Assembly (NCBI RefSeq): GCF_000155595.1
Contig: NZ_DS989904.1
Span: 3,461,720 to 3,525,719, forward strand
Length of the DNA stretch: 64,000 bases
Direction: 5' to 3'
Source of the DNA: Synechococcus sp. PCC 7335
Lineage (GTDB): Bacteria; Cyanobacteriota; Cyanobacteriia; Phormidesmidales; Phormidesmidaceae
The notes below the pieces were generated by a model. The model saw only the letters and a program-made list of their open reading frames with translations, was not told the origin of the DNA and searched no databases. Positions 1 to 8,525 of this stretch are shown here, one piece after another; positions within the stretch are counted from its first letter, which is position 1; every line of letters begins with the position of its first letter. A program made the translations under genes and the position numbers.

Positions 1-252
1 GTTGATCAGCATCGCCAGCGAGTTACCGATAAATTTTCGCTTTCCTAGCATGAATGACTAAGCCTGCTTGTTAAAACAACCGTATCTGTAGAAAATCTGT
101 CGATGCTGCCTGCACACAATCTCAGTTCAAAATGCATTTGAAGTAACCTTTTCTCCCAGCCAACGTTAGGATTTTCTCTGTCTGATTTTGTTCCTGATAA
201 GATATTTCTCCCGCAGAACGTTGTCTAGCCCTGCAATCTTGATCCTAATAAA
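1..252. other. Non-coding left edge
   Basis: This stretch lies downstream of the polysaccharide export gene. I see no convincing open reading frame, tRNA or strong terminator hairpin. Any gene to the left is cut off by the window edge. Confidence 0.5.
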
Positions 253-1305
253 TTAAAATATGCCAAATAGAAATCTAAGCGGATTGAGTAGTCGGTCTGC
301 CCAATCTAGCGCCGAAGCAGCCGCCAGCTCGGGCACAATCACAACATCACCATCTCGAACCTGATAGGTATCGGTTAGATTGCGTAGATCAATGGTCTGC
401 CGCTTAATTTCGCCATCTTCATTCATCCGCACAAAGTCTACTTCTGCTAGTTTTGCTTCTTCGGTTGGTCCTCCGGCGATCGCAACTGCACTAGACAATG
501 AGCTACCGGGTGGTACTTGTACTTCGCCGGGCTGTTTCACTTCCCCGACGACCCGTACCCTTACCGTCCCTGGAGATAGGCTCGATCGATCAACTAAACG
601 ACGATCAAATGACTCATTATCGCTCAAGCGGGGAACATAAACTGAATCACCATCCTGTAATATGACAAGACCTGGCGAAGTATCTCCAAACGCTAAAGTA
701 TCCCAAAGATTGACCGTTGAGGTTATAGAATTTCCGTTAGGTAATCCACGGCGGACGACAACTTGGCGAATATCTGCAGATTGGGTAATCCCTCCAGCTT
801 GAATCAACGCAAAACTCACAGTTGGCTTACTACCCGACGAAGATTCTTCATATCTAGAAGTATCTGTTAATCCCTGAAGGCTGACGGGACCGGGTCGCTG
901 AACCTCTCCAGCTACATTGACTACAACTGGACGTAGCGTATTTAGCGTAACTGTGACGGCAGGATCAATTAAATACGCTTGCAGCTGCGTTGTCAGTTGC
1001 TCAGTTAGCTGTTCCGGAGTACGACCAGCCGCAGGAACAACTCCGATTACAGGCAACGTAATAGTCCCATCTGACAGAATGGTTTTTGCGCCTGTATATT
1101 CTTCAAAGCCGAACACCGTAATTTCAACTTGATCCCCAGGACCTAGAACGTAGGTAGATTCAGTGGATTGAACAAATGAATCCCCAGGCAATGCCGATTG
1201 GGGAGACAGCGTTGGTAGTTGAGCAAGCGCAGGCGACAATGCCGTGAGGCAAAAGGCTGGAAGCATGAGCCAGGATAGGGTTGAGTAGTAACGATTTGCG
1301 ATCAT
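253..1305 (-). CDS. Wza-like polysaccharide export protein (SLBB domains)
   Basis: Periplasmic/outer-membrane component of exopolysaccharide export, 350 residues. Residues 1-29 form a signal peptide ending in a small-residue site (PALA-Q). The Poly_export domain runs from about 52 to 124, beginning YVLGPGDQVEITVFG, and two SLBB-type domains follow at about 127-226 and 248-325; both start with the V-GEV-xPG signature (VAGEVQRPGP and VVGEVKQPGE). The C-terminus (NPLRFLFGIF) is hydrophobic, a possible outer-membrane helix as in Wza, but the protein is close to typical cyanobacterial length. It is the last gene of a minus-strand cassette, 68 bp after the kinase/co-polymerase gene, so Wza and Wzc would be made together. 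The family assignment is firm; the exact polymer is unknown. Confidence 0.92.
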   Translation of the reverse strand: MIANRYYSTLSWLMLPAFCLTALSPALAQLPTLSPQSALPGDSFVQSTESTYVLGPGDQVEITVFGFEEYTGAKTILSDGTITLPVIGVVPAAGRTPEQLTEQLTTQLQAYLIDPAVTVTLNTLRPVVVNVAGEVQRPGPVSLQGLTDTSRYEESSSGSKPTVSFALIQAGGITQSADIRQVVVRRGLPNGNSITSTVNLWDTLAFGDTSPGLVILQDGDSVYVPRLSDNESFDRRLVDRSSLSPGTVRVRVVGEVKQPGEVQVPPGSSLSSAVAIAGGPTEEAKLAEVDFVRMNEDGEIKRQTIDLRNLTDTYQVRDGDVVIVPELAAASALDWADRLLNPLRFLFGIF

Positions 1306-1373
1306 AAGGAACAGGTGGATAGCTCTAATAAGATCTAGCTAAAGATGAAAGTCGGAACATTAAGATTGAAATA

Positions 1374-3620
1374 TCACAGTCGAAATATTCCTTGGTTGGA
1401 CACAACTGTGTCGGGAACTACAGAACGGTCCCTAGAATTTATTTCATCGACTCGGGTGTAGTACGTAGAGTAGAAGTAACTATCGGGATCATTCTTGACA
1501 TCCAAGGCATTGACGACCATACCAACAACTCTTTGCTCGGTACTCATCAAGTGTTCTCTAGCAGCGTTTGCAGCTTTAGCGTTTAGTACTCCAGGTCGTA
1601 CAACTAAGACAACGCCATCAGCTACTTTTCCTAAAATGGATGGATCGGCACAGCCAACGAAAGGAGACGAATCCAAAATAATGAAATCGTAATACTCTGA
1701 AAGTTCGGCGATCAGCCTTTCCATACTAGAAGCATCTAATAAGTCGACCGGATTAGAGGAGATCCATCCTGAGGGCAGGACATGTAGACGAGGCATCACG
1801 CTTTGAATAGTATCTTGCGCACTGCTCTGTCCTACGAGGAAGGAACTTAACCCAACTCGGTTAGAAATATTCCAGGTTTTGTGAAGAGAGGGGTGACGCA
1901 TATCAGCATCTATAAGCAAGACCCGCTGTCCGGACTGAGCGATCGTAGTAGCCAAATTGACAGAAACTTCCGACTTACCCTCCCCGGCTGCAGCACTTGT
2001 TATAACAATCGTCTTTAGCTCTTGGCGGGAAGTAACAGACTTAAGATTCGACCAAAGCATCTGGTATGCTTCGGTCACTACTGAAGCATGCACATTTCTA
2101 CTCCGAGTTCGGACATTAGAAAATACGCTAGAAGCCAGCTGTTTTGAATGACTTTTTGATCTGTGTAGGTTGCTAGTTTCATTGAAGAGTGGAATAGCAC
2201 CTAGGAGCGCATAGCCGAACTGTTCTCGGCAGTCATTTAGGGTCTTTATCGACCGATCTAACAAATCTTGTGCAAAGGCAGCGCTAATACCAACTAACGA
2301 CCCAGCTAGAATACCAGCGATTAGGATTAGCTCGCGCCTCGAATCAACCGGACTCTCTGGTGCGATCGCAGCTTCAACCACGCGAGCATTACCCACATTC
2401 TGGTTTTCAGCCACCTGTACCTCTTGCAACTTAGTTAACAAGGCTTCATAAGTAGTTTGAGAGGCCTGCAATCGCCGTTCCAATTCACGCTGGGTCTTCT
2501 CTAAAGCCGGTAGAGTAGACGCTCGACGCCTATAAACGCCTTGAAGATCTGACAGCTCCGAAACTCGTTGAGATAATCCAACTCGATCAACTTCTAATTG
2601 TAAGTACAGTTCAATCAAGCTCTGCTGTAGCTCTCCAAGCTGCATATTGCTATTTTCAAACTGTTGCCTACCGTTGGTTGTTACCGTTCTAATTCTCTGC
2701 CGCAAGAGACTCTCAAGCGAATTTACCTGACGCTGTAGATTTAGCACAGCAGGATGGGTGCTCTGGTATCGAGCCTGTTCAATCGCCAGCTGTGATTGAA
2801 CTGCCTGCAACTCAGTAAGTACTTCCTGCACACCAGGCGATTGACTAAGAGTGTTCAGTTCAATCGCAGTTTCTAGCTCCATTCCTAGCTGACGTCTTAG
2901 TTCTAGTAGACGAGCGTTTACATTGGCTAGTTCTGTTTTCGCTTGATCAATTTGAGTGTCAAGATTACCAATGCTGTCAACAGCTTGAGCGGCCTCTTGC
3001 TCTAGATCGACCACACCATTTTCCTCTTTAAACTGACGAAGATTTGCCTCGGCAGCGCTTACCGCTGATTCTGTTTGAGGTAGCTGTCCGGCAATGAATC
3101 GTCGAGCAGCTATTGCTTCCTCACGGTTTGTCTCAACGTTATTCTCAATATAAGCTTCCATCAATGCATTAACGATAACGGGCGCAGTTTGATCGTCGGG
3201 ACTTTGATATGAAATCTCTAGAATATCTGTTCCAGGAATTGCCTTGACCTCCAACCCCTCTTTCAGCGAAGTTGGGGTGAGTGCCTCTTCTATGACTGCG
3301 GCTTCTGCTGTCGCGATCGCCTTCTCTAGAGTAGGAAGCGACTGAATAATTTCCGCTTGGGTTCTTAGCGGATCTTTTTGAAGGCTATCTAAAGCCTCTA
3401 ACTCTCCAATGTCAACATTAAGCCCTGTTAAAGAGGAGGTACGGCCTCCTTTAATTAGAAGTTTGCCAGTTGCCTCATATTCTGCCTCTTGTGATGCAAG
3501 AGCTAGAACCGTAAGACATATACTAGACGAAAACACAAAGGTTGCTAAGCGCCAGCGTCTTCTTAGAACGCACCAGTATTTCTGAAGGTCAATCTCTTCA
3601 GTGTACTCTTTATCTCTCAT
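1374..3620 (-). CDS. Wzc-like polysaccharide co-polymerase / BY-kinase
   Basis: Inner-membrane protein controlling exopolysaccharide chain length and export, with a bacterial tyrosine kinase domain. I place the start at the ATG at 3620; an in-frame TTG at 3683 would add 21 poorly conserved residues (numbering here uses the longer form, 769 residues). A Wzz domain begins near residue 30 with transmembrane helix 46-63; a long coiled-coil periplasmic part covers about 190-425; the second helix is at about 452-471. The kinase has the EAYQMLWSNLKS motif (538-549), Walker A GEGKS at 567-571, Walker A' LLIDADMRHPS at 589-599 and Walker B FIILDSSP at 667-674. A C-terminal tyrosine cluster (Y736, Y738, Y741, Y742) is the expected autophosphorylation site. 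It sits between the glycosylphosphotransferase and the Wza-like exporter. Confidence 0.93.
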   Translation of the reverse strand: MRDKEYTEEIDLQKYWCVLRRRWRLATFVFSSSICLTVLALASQEAEYEATGKLLIKGGRTSSLTGLNVDIGELEALDSLQKDPLRTQAEIIQSLPTLEKAIATAEAAVIEEALTPTSLKEGLEVKAIPGTDILEISYQSPDDQTAPVIVNALMEAYIENNVETNREEAIAARRFIAGQLPQTESAVSAAEANLRQFKEENGVVDLEQEAAQAVDSIGNLDTQIDQAKTELANVNARLLELRRQLGMELETAIELNTLSQSPGVQEVLTELQAVQSQLAIEQARYQSTHPAVLNLQRQVNSLESLLRQRIRTVTTNGRQQFENSNMQLGELQQSLIELYLQLEVDRVGLSQRVSELSDLQGVYRRRASTLPALEKTQRELERRLQASQTTYEALLTKLQEVQVAENQNVGNARVVEAAIAPESPVDSRRELILIAGILAGSLVGISAAFAQDLLDRSIKTLNDCREQFGYALLGAIPLFNETSNLHRSKSHSKQLASSVFSNVRTRSRNVHASVVTEAYQMLWSNLKSVTSRQELKTIVITSAAAGEGKSEVSVNLATTIAQSGQRVLLIDADMRHPSLHKTWNISNRVGLSSFLVGQSSAQDTIQSVMPRLHVLPSGWISSNPVDLLDASSMERLIAELSEYYDFIILDSSPFVGCADPSILGKVADGVVLVVRPGVLNAKAANAAREHLMSTEQRVVGMVVNALDVKNDPDSYFYSTYYTRVDEINSRDRSVVPDTVVSNQGIFRL

Positions 3621-3740
3621 CGACTTTGCAGTGTGGCTATCATTGACGGCGCCGTTAGTATTAAGTGACACTCCTACCCCCAAACCCAGTTTATAAACTT
3701 CAGATTACTTCGAACAATTCAATCCACATCATCCACGTAC

Positions 3741-5201
3741 TTAGTAAGCGCCTGATCTTTGAAAAACAACTTTAACTGTCTTAAGTAAAATCATCATGTC
3801 CAGCTTTAAGGACCAGTTAATGATGTAAGTCAAATCAAGGTTGAATGCAATCTCAAAGTCATCAATATCAGAGCGACCTGAAACCTGCCATAATCCTGTA
3901 ATGCCTGGTAAAACTTCTTGTCGAATAAAGTGTTTCTCTCGAAATCTTTCTACGTCCCTAACAGGCAAAGGGCGAGGTCCAATTAAGCTCATCTCACCCG
4001 TAATCACATTGAACAATTGAGGCAGCTCATCTAGGCTGTAGCGCCGCAGAACCTTACCAACTCTTGTTACTCTAGGATCGTCTTTCACTTTAAAAAGAAC
4101 ACCATCTTTCATCTCATTTCTTGCTTCTAATATTGCTTGCAATTGGGTCGCATTAACAACCATAGTCCGAAATTTCCACACCTTAAACCTTAGACCATGT
4201 AAACCGATGCGGGTTTGTTTAAAAAAGATTGGACCAGGAGAATCTAGTTTGATTAGAATGGCAATAAGAATCAAAAAAGGAGATAAAATGAATAATAGCA
4301 GTAGCGCGAAGAACTTATCGAGGTGCCTCTTTATCCAATAATCTCCGCCGACAATCACTGGCACTTGAATCATTGGAGAAAGGACACCACCCACGCACGA
4401 AACTTCGGCCCTAGAAAGAATGGAAAGGACAGGAGCTAGCTCAGTAGGTAAAAGCCGAAGCGTAATTCCGAATGTCTGAAAGTGCCAGCAAATGTGCAAA
4501 CGAGTTCTAATCGCTGACCAAGAGACAAATACCTCTTGAATACCTAAACTTTTCAGCCTTAAAAAAGTCTCATTACGATTACTTCTGTCTAAAGAAGTTG
4601 CGTCAGCGATACCAACTAAGTTGTAGCTGCTTTCTTGTTCAATTAACCTAATAATATTGTCTCGCTCATCCTCAGCGCAGATAAGAAAAGTAGAATAACG
4701 AATCGAGGTTTTTTGACAAACATACCTAGAAAATCGATCATATCCGAACCTAAATAAGCAGATAAAGAATATGCTCAGCGCCCAAGATACTAAAAAGATT
4801 GAACGAGAAACATACTGTTCTGGATCATAAAGAAATGCAACTAGCATCAGAAGAACACTAGCTAAAGAAACGGCTTTAATTATTTTAATGAAATCCAGAC
4901 GATAGATACTAGAGCTGTACAGTCCTAGTGCTGCAATAATACTAATTTCAAAAGCAAGAGACAAAAGCCTAAATGTCGACAGCTCTTCTACCCAAGGAGA
5001 ATCGATAGGCGTTCCATAGTGAATTCCTATTGACCAAGCAAGCATCAAAGCAATTGAGTCTAATAGAATAAGGATAAGTAAGCCAAAAGATCTAACAGCC
5101 AGCCCTTTACGAAAATGTGTAATAGGAGAGAATCGTAAGTCCGTTCTGACATTGTTTCGAGCTGTAGGAGGAGCTACCACAGCATATTTTCTAGAACTCA
5201 T
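3741..5201 (-). CDS. Polyprenyl glycosylphosphotransferase (WbaP/WcaJ type)
   Basis: Transfers the first sugar phosphate from a nucleotide sugar to undecaprenyl phosphate, starting exopolysaccharide repeat-unit synthesis at the inner membrane. 486 residues, the length of the large WcaJ/WbaP class: about four N-terminal membrane helices (38-58, 78-96, 108-124, 134-150), a degenerate nucleotide-binding-like middle domain, a membrane helix at 297-320, then the catalytic bacterial sugar transferase domain. Visible motifs are KFRTM (343-347), the catalytic Asp-Glu pair in SLDELPQ (D391/E392), LIGPRPLP at 406-413 and PGITGLWQVSGRSDI. First gene of the cassette; the sugar cannot be read from the sequence. 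No other glycosyltransferase, flippase or polymerase lies in the window. Confidence 0.93.
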   Translation of the reverse strand: MSSRKYAVVAPPTARNNVRTDLRFSPITHFRKGLAVRSFGLLILILLDSIALMLAWSIGIHYGTPIDSPWVEELSTFRLLSLAFEISIIAALGLYSSSIYRLDFIKIIKAVSLASVLLMLVAFLYDPEQYVSRSIFLVSWALSIFFICLFRFGYDRFSRYVCQKTSIRYSTFLICAEDERDNIIRLIEQESSYNLVGIADATSLDRSNRNETFLRLKSLGIQEVFVSWSAIRTRLHICWHFQTFGITLRLLPTELAPVLSILSRAEVSCVGGVLSPMIQVPVIVGGDYWIKRHLDKFFALLLLFILSPFLILIAILIKLDSPGPIFFKQTRIGLHGLRFKVWKFRTMVVNATQLQAILEARNEMKDGVLFKVKDDPRVTRVGKVLRRYSLDELPQLFNVITGEMSLIGPRPLPVRDVERFREKHFIRQEVLPGITGLWQVSGRSDIDDFEIAFNLDLTYIINWSLKLDMMILLKTVKVVFQRSGAY

Positions 5202-6087
5202 CTATTTTCACTCTGTTTCAAAAATTTTGCTCGCCAAAAAAGGATAGATATGAGATATCAAAACCCTATCTAAACAAAAATCTAGAGCCAAAAATTAGCG
5301 GCTGAAGTTACCAGTCTCTTGTTGTGTCAAATCCACTAGAGACTGAGTCAGCCAATGTATAGTAAACTCATTTCTTGCTCAACTAGCTTATATCCTATGA
5401 GCTAAAAAAAATGCTAAACAGACTACATGTTTTCTAGCTACTTGGCTTTGATCTTCCTAGTTTGTGAGCAACTTGTGTCTAAAGGAAAAGAACAACCGCT
5501 ACGCATCTAGAAAACAATATTTTAGTCGATACGTAAATGTCGACATTCGTGCTGGCCACTCATTCCGGCAATTCTGTTATGCAAGTCATTCAGGTGTTTA
5601 TTTAGTTGTGTACGTTGGCTCTCGAACAGGCTTAACTCCTGACGAGTAAGCTTTGAGAAAATTGGCATATTCATTCAAGGAAGCAAATACTTCACAGATA
5701 CTTCAGTGAAACGAGAATTTCAGTGAAAGTGCTTTGAATGTATAACGTTAAGAACACTCAATGTTCAGTATTTTTACTTACTTAACAGTAACTTTATGCT
5801 GGCTTGATACCTTCTTTACTGCTGATTTCGTTGCTGACAGTTGTTCGTAGATGGCTGGGGGTTAAAGCAAGAGCCGAAGCGGGTTACTCCAGGAAGGCTC
5901 CTTTGTGCGATCCGAATAAGCACACAGCCTAATGGAAATTCAACTTCAAATAGTCAGCTTTCAAGTGTGGTATCTATATATACACTTCGCACTGGTCATC
6001 ACAACTATCAGCTTCTATGCTCGGCTCTATAACACCTTTCCTCAACACCTTTTCTCGAAACTTACGTGTTAGCAAGAAAATTTGGCC

Positions 6088-6249
6088 ATGTTCAAGACAT
6101 CACACCTGCCTATGAGTCGTAGCGCGATTGAGTCGGTCATCGCTCATGGCAAGCGAGAGCATGCACTTAATGTCAAGCGAGACCATGCACTTAAGCGCAA
6201 CTATCTGCTAGGTAAGCAAGATGACTGCATCAACTCTAGATTGTCTTGA
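6088..6249 (+). CDS. Possible small basic protein with 8-residue duplication
   Basis: A 53-codon frame from ATG 6088 to TGA 6247-6249. It is rich in basic residues and contains two consecutive 8-residue units, GKREHALN and VKRDHALK, encoded by the 24-bp direct repeat at 6150-6197. The repeat length is a multiple of three and preserves the frame, and the substitutions E/D are conservative, which is mild evidence for coding. I recognise no family and no clear ribosome-binding site, so this could equally be non-coding repeat sequence. Confidence 0.22.
   Translation: MFKTSHLPMSRSAIESVIAHGKREHALNVKRDHALKRNYLLGKQDDCINSRLS
6150..6197. repeat. 24-bp tandem direct repeat (2 copies)
   Basis: Units 6150-6173 and 6174-6197. 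The first 21 bases match except for one G/C difference; the last three bases differ. Core shared string: CATGCACTTAA. Confidence 0.8.
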
Positions 6250-6384
6250 TGACTTTCCTGATTTGGCTTTCTTTTGCTATCCAACGTGGAAACCATATTC
6301 TGTCTTACTAAAAGACCAAACTGTCTACCAATAGGTCTCAATAAGAGAATCTAAGTATCATAACTATACGGTTAACTTTAGTTA

Positions 6385-6448
6385 GACTCATGCGTATGAG
6401 TTTGGGACTAGAGATAAGCTTTTATGGCTTACCTTGATATGACTCATG
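6385..6448. promoter_or_regulatory. Palindrome and half-site upstream of the HTH-like gene
   Basis: ACTCAT-GCGT-ATGAGT at 6386-6401 is a palindrome with perfect 6-bp arms. The octamer GACTCATG occurs at 6385-6392 and again at 6441-6448, where it covers the start codon of the 133-residue gene. This arrangement fits an autoregulatory operator, but that is inference from spacing only. Confidence 0.35.
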
Positions 6449-6847
6449 ATTCAATCCGAGAACAGTTCAAAGCTTTATCCACCTTCTGATAGCACCGTCA
6501 ACGCCACCGCCAAACAGCAAATTCCAATTGAATCAGTTCAAAAAATCCTAAATCGCTCACGAGCTTCTGTTTACCGCTACGCCAATACAGACCCTAGAAT
6601 TCTTAATCCACCCTTCGACCCAAGTCGTCTCAATCCTGAGCTTCGTGATGACAAAGAAGCCCCCTTAATGTTTCACCCCAACGAAGTCGCTCGCTTTGCT
6701 CAAGAAGTACTTGGAATCAAGCAAGTAACTATAGAAGTTATGCAGCCGGCCGAAACCGAAACGAATCGTCTGCTACAGGCTATTTTGCAAGAGCTACAGA
6801 GCGTCAAAAGCTTGCTAGAGTCTCAAGAATCATCAGACGAAGCTTGA
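6446..6847 (+). CDS. Small HTH-like protein with C-terminal helix
   Basis: A 133-residue protein I cannot assign to a named family. Residues about 25-48 (IPIESVQKILNRSRASVYRY) look like a short helix-turn-helix of the kind seen in small excisionase/MerR-type DNA-binding proteins; residues 70-91 form a second helical segment (FHPNEVARFAQEVLGI). The C-terminal 103-126 is a strongly amphipathic leucine-rich helix (NRLLQAILQELQSVKSLL) suited to dimerisation. The start is the ATG at 6446, without a clear Shine-Dalgarno sequence. It stands alone between long spacers. A palindrome lies 44 bp upstream and a half-site overlaps the start. A DNA-binding role is plausible but inferred. Confidence 0.7.
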   Translation: MIQSENSSKLYPPSDSTVNATAKQQIPIESVQKILNRSRASVYRYANTDPRILNPPFDPSRLNPELRDDKEAPLMFHPNEVARFAQEVLGIKQVTIEVMQPAETETNRLLQAILQELQSVKSLLESQESSDEA

Positions 6848-7230
6848 GGTTTGTAAAACGGGCTATAACTAGCTACGCGTGAACCAAACTTGGCAAAGAA
6901 AAATAGCGTTTTCCAGCCGTAAGGCCACTGTAGTAGCTAAAAAGTAGCCTATGAATACCCCTGCACGTAACGAAAATATGAATAAAATGACACTGCCTGT
7001 GTTGACGTCGGTCTCCTTAGCTAATATTGAGTTATGAAGCTAAAGTAAAGCTGTTGACGTCAAACCGTCGGCTTCGGCCCTTTGCTTCCGTTTGGTTTTA
7101 GATCATAGCCTTGCTTTCTTGGTACATATACTCAAAAAACCAGTAGATGCTAGCATCGTAAGCTAAACAAAAGACATAGCACTTTGGCCTTGTCAAGGCT
7201 TGTTTTTTCTATCCCCTACCCTTTCCCTGT
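6848..7230. other. Intergenic spacer with repeated TGTTGACGTC
   Basis: No gene seen. The decamer TGTTGACGTC occurs at 7000-7009 and 7052-7061. Its TTGACG core could act as a -35 element; AT-rich TAATATTGA follows the first copy about 15 bp downstream. The second copy extends to the palindrome TTGACGTCAA. The promoter of the downstream 60-codon gene probably lies here. Confidence 0.4.
7000..7061. promoter_or_regulatory. Direct pair of TGTTGACGTC boxes
   Basis: Exact 10-bp copies at 7000-7009 and 7052-7061, 52 bp apart (roughly five helical turns). Candidate regulator sites or -35 elements; I know of no named cyanobacterial regulator with this consensus. Confidence 0.3.
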
Positions 7231-7413
7231 ATGGAATCTGCCAGTCCTGAGCACTCACCCGAGCAACCTCCCGGTCATATCGCACACTTGATCGGCCTAC
7301 TCATAACCACCCTTACCCTTACGCTGCCTCTATACGCGATATCGAATTTCAGAGCCATTGAGGTAGAAATTCCCCGGCAGCCACAAACCTTATCCATGAA
7401 AGCAGAAGAGTAA
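7231..7413 (+). CDS. 60-residue single-pass membrane peptide
   Basis: Small protein with an N-terminal hydrophilic Pro/Glu/His-rich segment (1-17), one hydrophobic helix at about 19-40 (AHLIGLLITTLTLTLPLYAI) and a short charged tail. No family recognised. A coding assignment is supported by the membrane helix, the absence of any competing gene and an exact 12-bp inverted repeat immediately after the stop codon that looks like a transcript end. It precedes pyrophosphatase by 260 bp and is probably transcribed separately. Confidence 0.5.
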   Translation: MESASPEHSPEQPPGHIAHLIGLLITTLTLTLPLYAISNFRAIEVEIPRQPQTLSMKAEE

Positions 7414-7415
7414 TA

Positions 7416-7451
7416 GAAGGCACCGTCGGCGACTGGTTTGACGGTGCCTTC
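7416..7451 (+). terminator. 12-bp perfect hairpin after the small membrane peptide
   Basis: Arms GAAGGCACCGTC (7416-7427) and GACGGTGCCTTC (7440-7451) with a 12-nt loop, starting 3 nt after the stop codon. There is no long T run (ACTATTAATAG follows), so it may be a 3'-end stabiliser rather than an intrinsic terminator. Confidence 0.6.
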
Positions 7452-7673
7452 ACTATTAATAGTAAGGTAACGGCCAGATAGAAGCTGTCAGACACTTGCT
7501 AGTGCATTTAGGTCTCAACCTTTAGGCTAACTATGTACGAAGGTAGTCTGAAGCGAGTTCGCTTGAAGGGTTAAAACGGTGTAAAAGCATTTCGCCTGCT
7601 CCCGCTCTCCCGTAGAATACTGCTGAGGTCTTCACCTCTAAAACGCAGTTATCACGAAAGTCATTAAGCCGTT

Positions 7674-8183
7674 ATGGATTTATCCCGTATTCCCGCACAG
7701 CCAAAGTCTGGCATCGTCAACGTGCTCATCGAGATTCCCGCTAAGAGCAAAAATAAGTACGAGTTTGACAAAGACCTCAACGCATTTGCACTAGACCGTG
7801 TGCTGTTTTCTTCAGTGCAATACCCCTACGACTATGGATTTATTCCTAATACCCTAGCCGATGACGGCGATCCACTAGACGGTATGGTGATTATGGATCA
7901 GCCTACCTTTCCAGGATGCGTTATTCCCGCTAGGCCCATTGGCATGATGGAGATGATTGACGGTGGCGATCGCGACGAAAAAATTCTGTGTGTCCCTGCA
8001 GACGATCCTCGTTATGCCAACGTAAAAACAATCGACGATATTGAACCTCACCGTTTAGAAGAAATCTCCGAATTTTTTAGAACGTACAAAAACTTAGAGA
8101 AGAAAGAATGTGAAGTGCTTGGCTGGAAGAATCTAGACCAGGTGCAGCCGCTGATTGACGAATGCATCAAAGCCGCCAGCTAA
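7674..8183 (+). CDS. ppa: Inorganic pyrophosphatase
   Basis: Soluble family I pyrophosphatase hydrolysing PPi to phosphate, pulling biosynthetic reactions forward in the cytoplasm. 169 residues, normal for the bacterial hexameric enzyme. Conserved features are YPYDYGFIP (50-58), the metal-binding DDGDPLD (63-69), and [16 protein letters not shown] (98-113), which carries further Mg and phosphate ligands. The ATG at 7674 gives the usual N-terminus ([13 protein letters not shown]). It is monocistronic: a strong intrinsic terminator follows 25 bp after the stop. Confidence 0.97.
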   Translation: MDLSRIPAQPKSGIVNVLIEIPAKSKNKYEFDKDLNAFALDRVLFSSVQYPYDYGFIPNTLADDGDPLDGMVIMDQPTFPGCVIPARPIGMMEMIDGGDRDEKILCVPADDPRYANVKTIDDIEPHRLEEISEFFRTYKNLEKKECEVLGWKNLDQVQPLIDECIKAAS

Positions 8184-8208
8184 GCTAGTCCCACTAAAAA
8201 CTCTCAAG

Positions 8209-8240
8209 AAGCCCCGAAGTTTGAACTTCGGGGCTTTTTT
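8209..8240 (+). terminator. Intrinsic terminator of ppa
   Basis: 11-bp perfect stem AAGCCCCGAAG / CTTCGGGGCTT with loop TTTGAA, followed by a run of six T ending at 8240. It is 25 bp after the ppa stop codon. Confidence 0.93.
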
Positions 8241-8525
8241 ATTGAAGCCTACAACTACCTATTAGATTGTCATCCTCTACCTCTAGCAAGCAAATTTACA
8301 GAGTTCGAAGTGTCTTCATACCCACCTACAGAATCGATGCAAACACTGAGATCCCATTCCTTACTGCTGGGCTCAATAAGCTAGCTCGATCTGCTACTAC
8401 GCATGACACGCGCACCTAGCAATGCTTTGCCCCCTTGCGACTAACGGTTAAACAGCCCTTATTGGCAACAGGCGCACTTCCAACAAAGAAATTTGCACTC
8501 TATCCTACCTATTAGAGACAATCTA
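8241..8525. other. Spacer between ppa and the FG-GAP/RTX gene
   Basis: About 285 bp (340 bp counted from the ppa stop). I see no ORF of note and no convincing promoter motif; the promoter of the large downstream gene should lie here. Confidence 0.4.

Larger units (their letters stand above)
5202..6445. other. 1.2 kb gene-poor stretch upstream of the EPS cassette
   Basis: No recognised gene. The first few hundred bases are AT-rich and should hold the minus-strand promoter of the EPS cassette. Two short plus-strand frames (5464-5649 and 5841-6032) have no family resemblance and I treat them as chance. It contains a 53-codon frame with an internal 24-bp duplication (6088-6249, listed separately) and a palindrome at 6386-6401 just upstream of the next gene. 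Confidence 0.5.

Noticed and set aside
5464-6032. Two short plus-strand frames upstream of the EPS cassette
   Set aside because: No ribosome site, family resemblance or repeat logic, and many rare residues; treated as chance.
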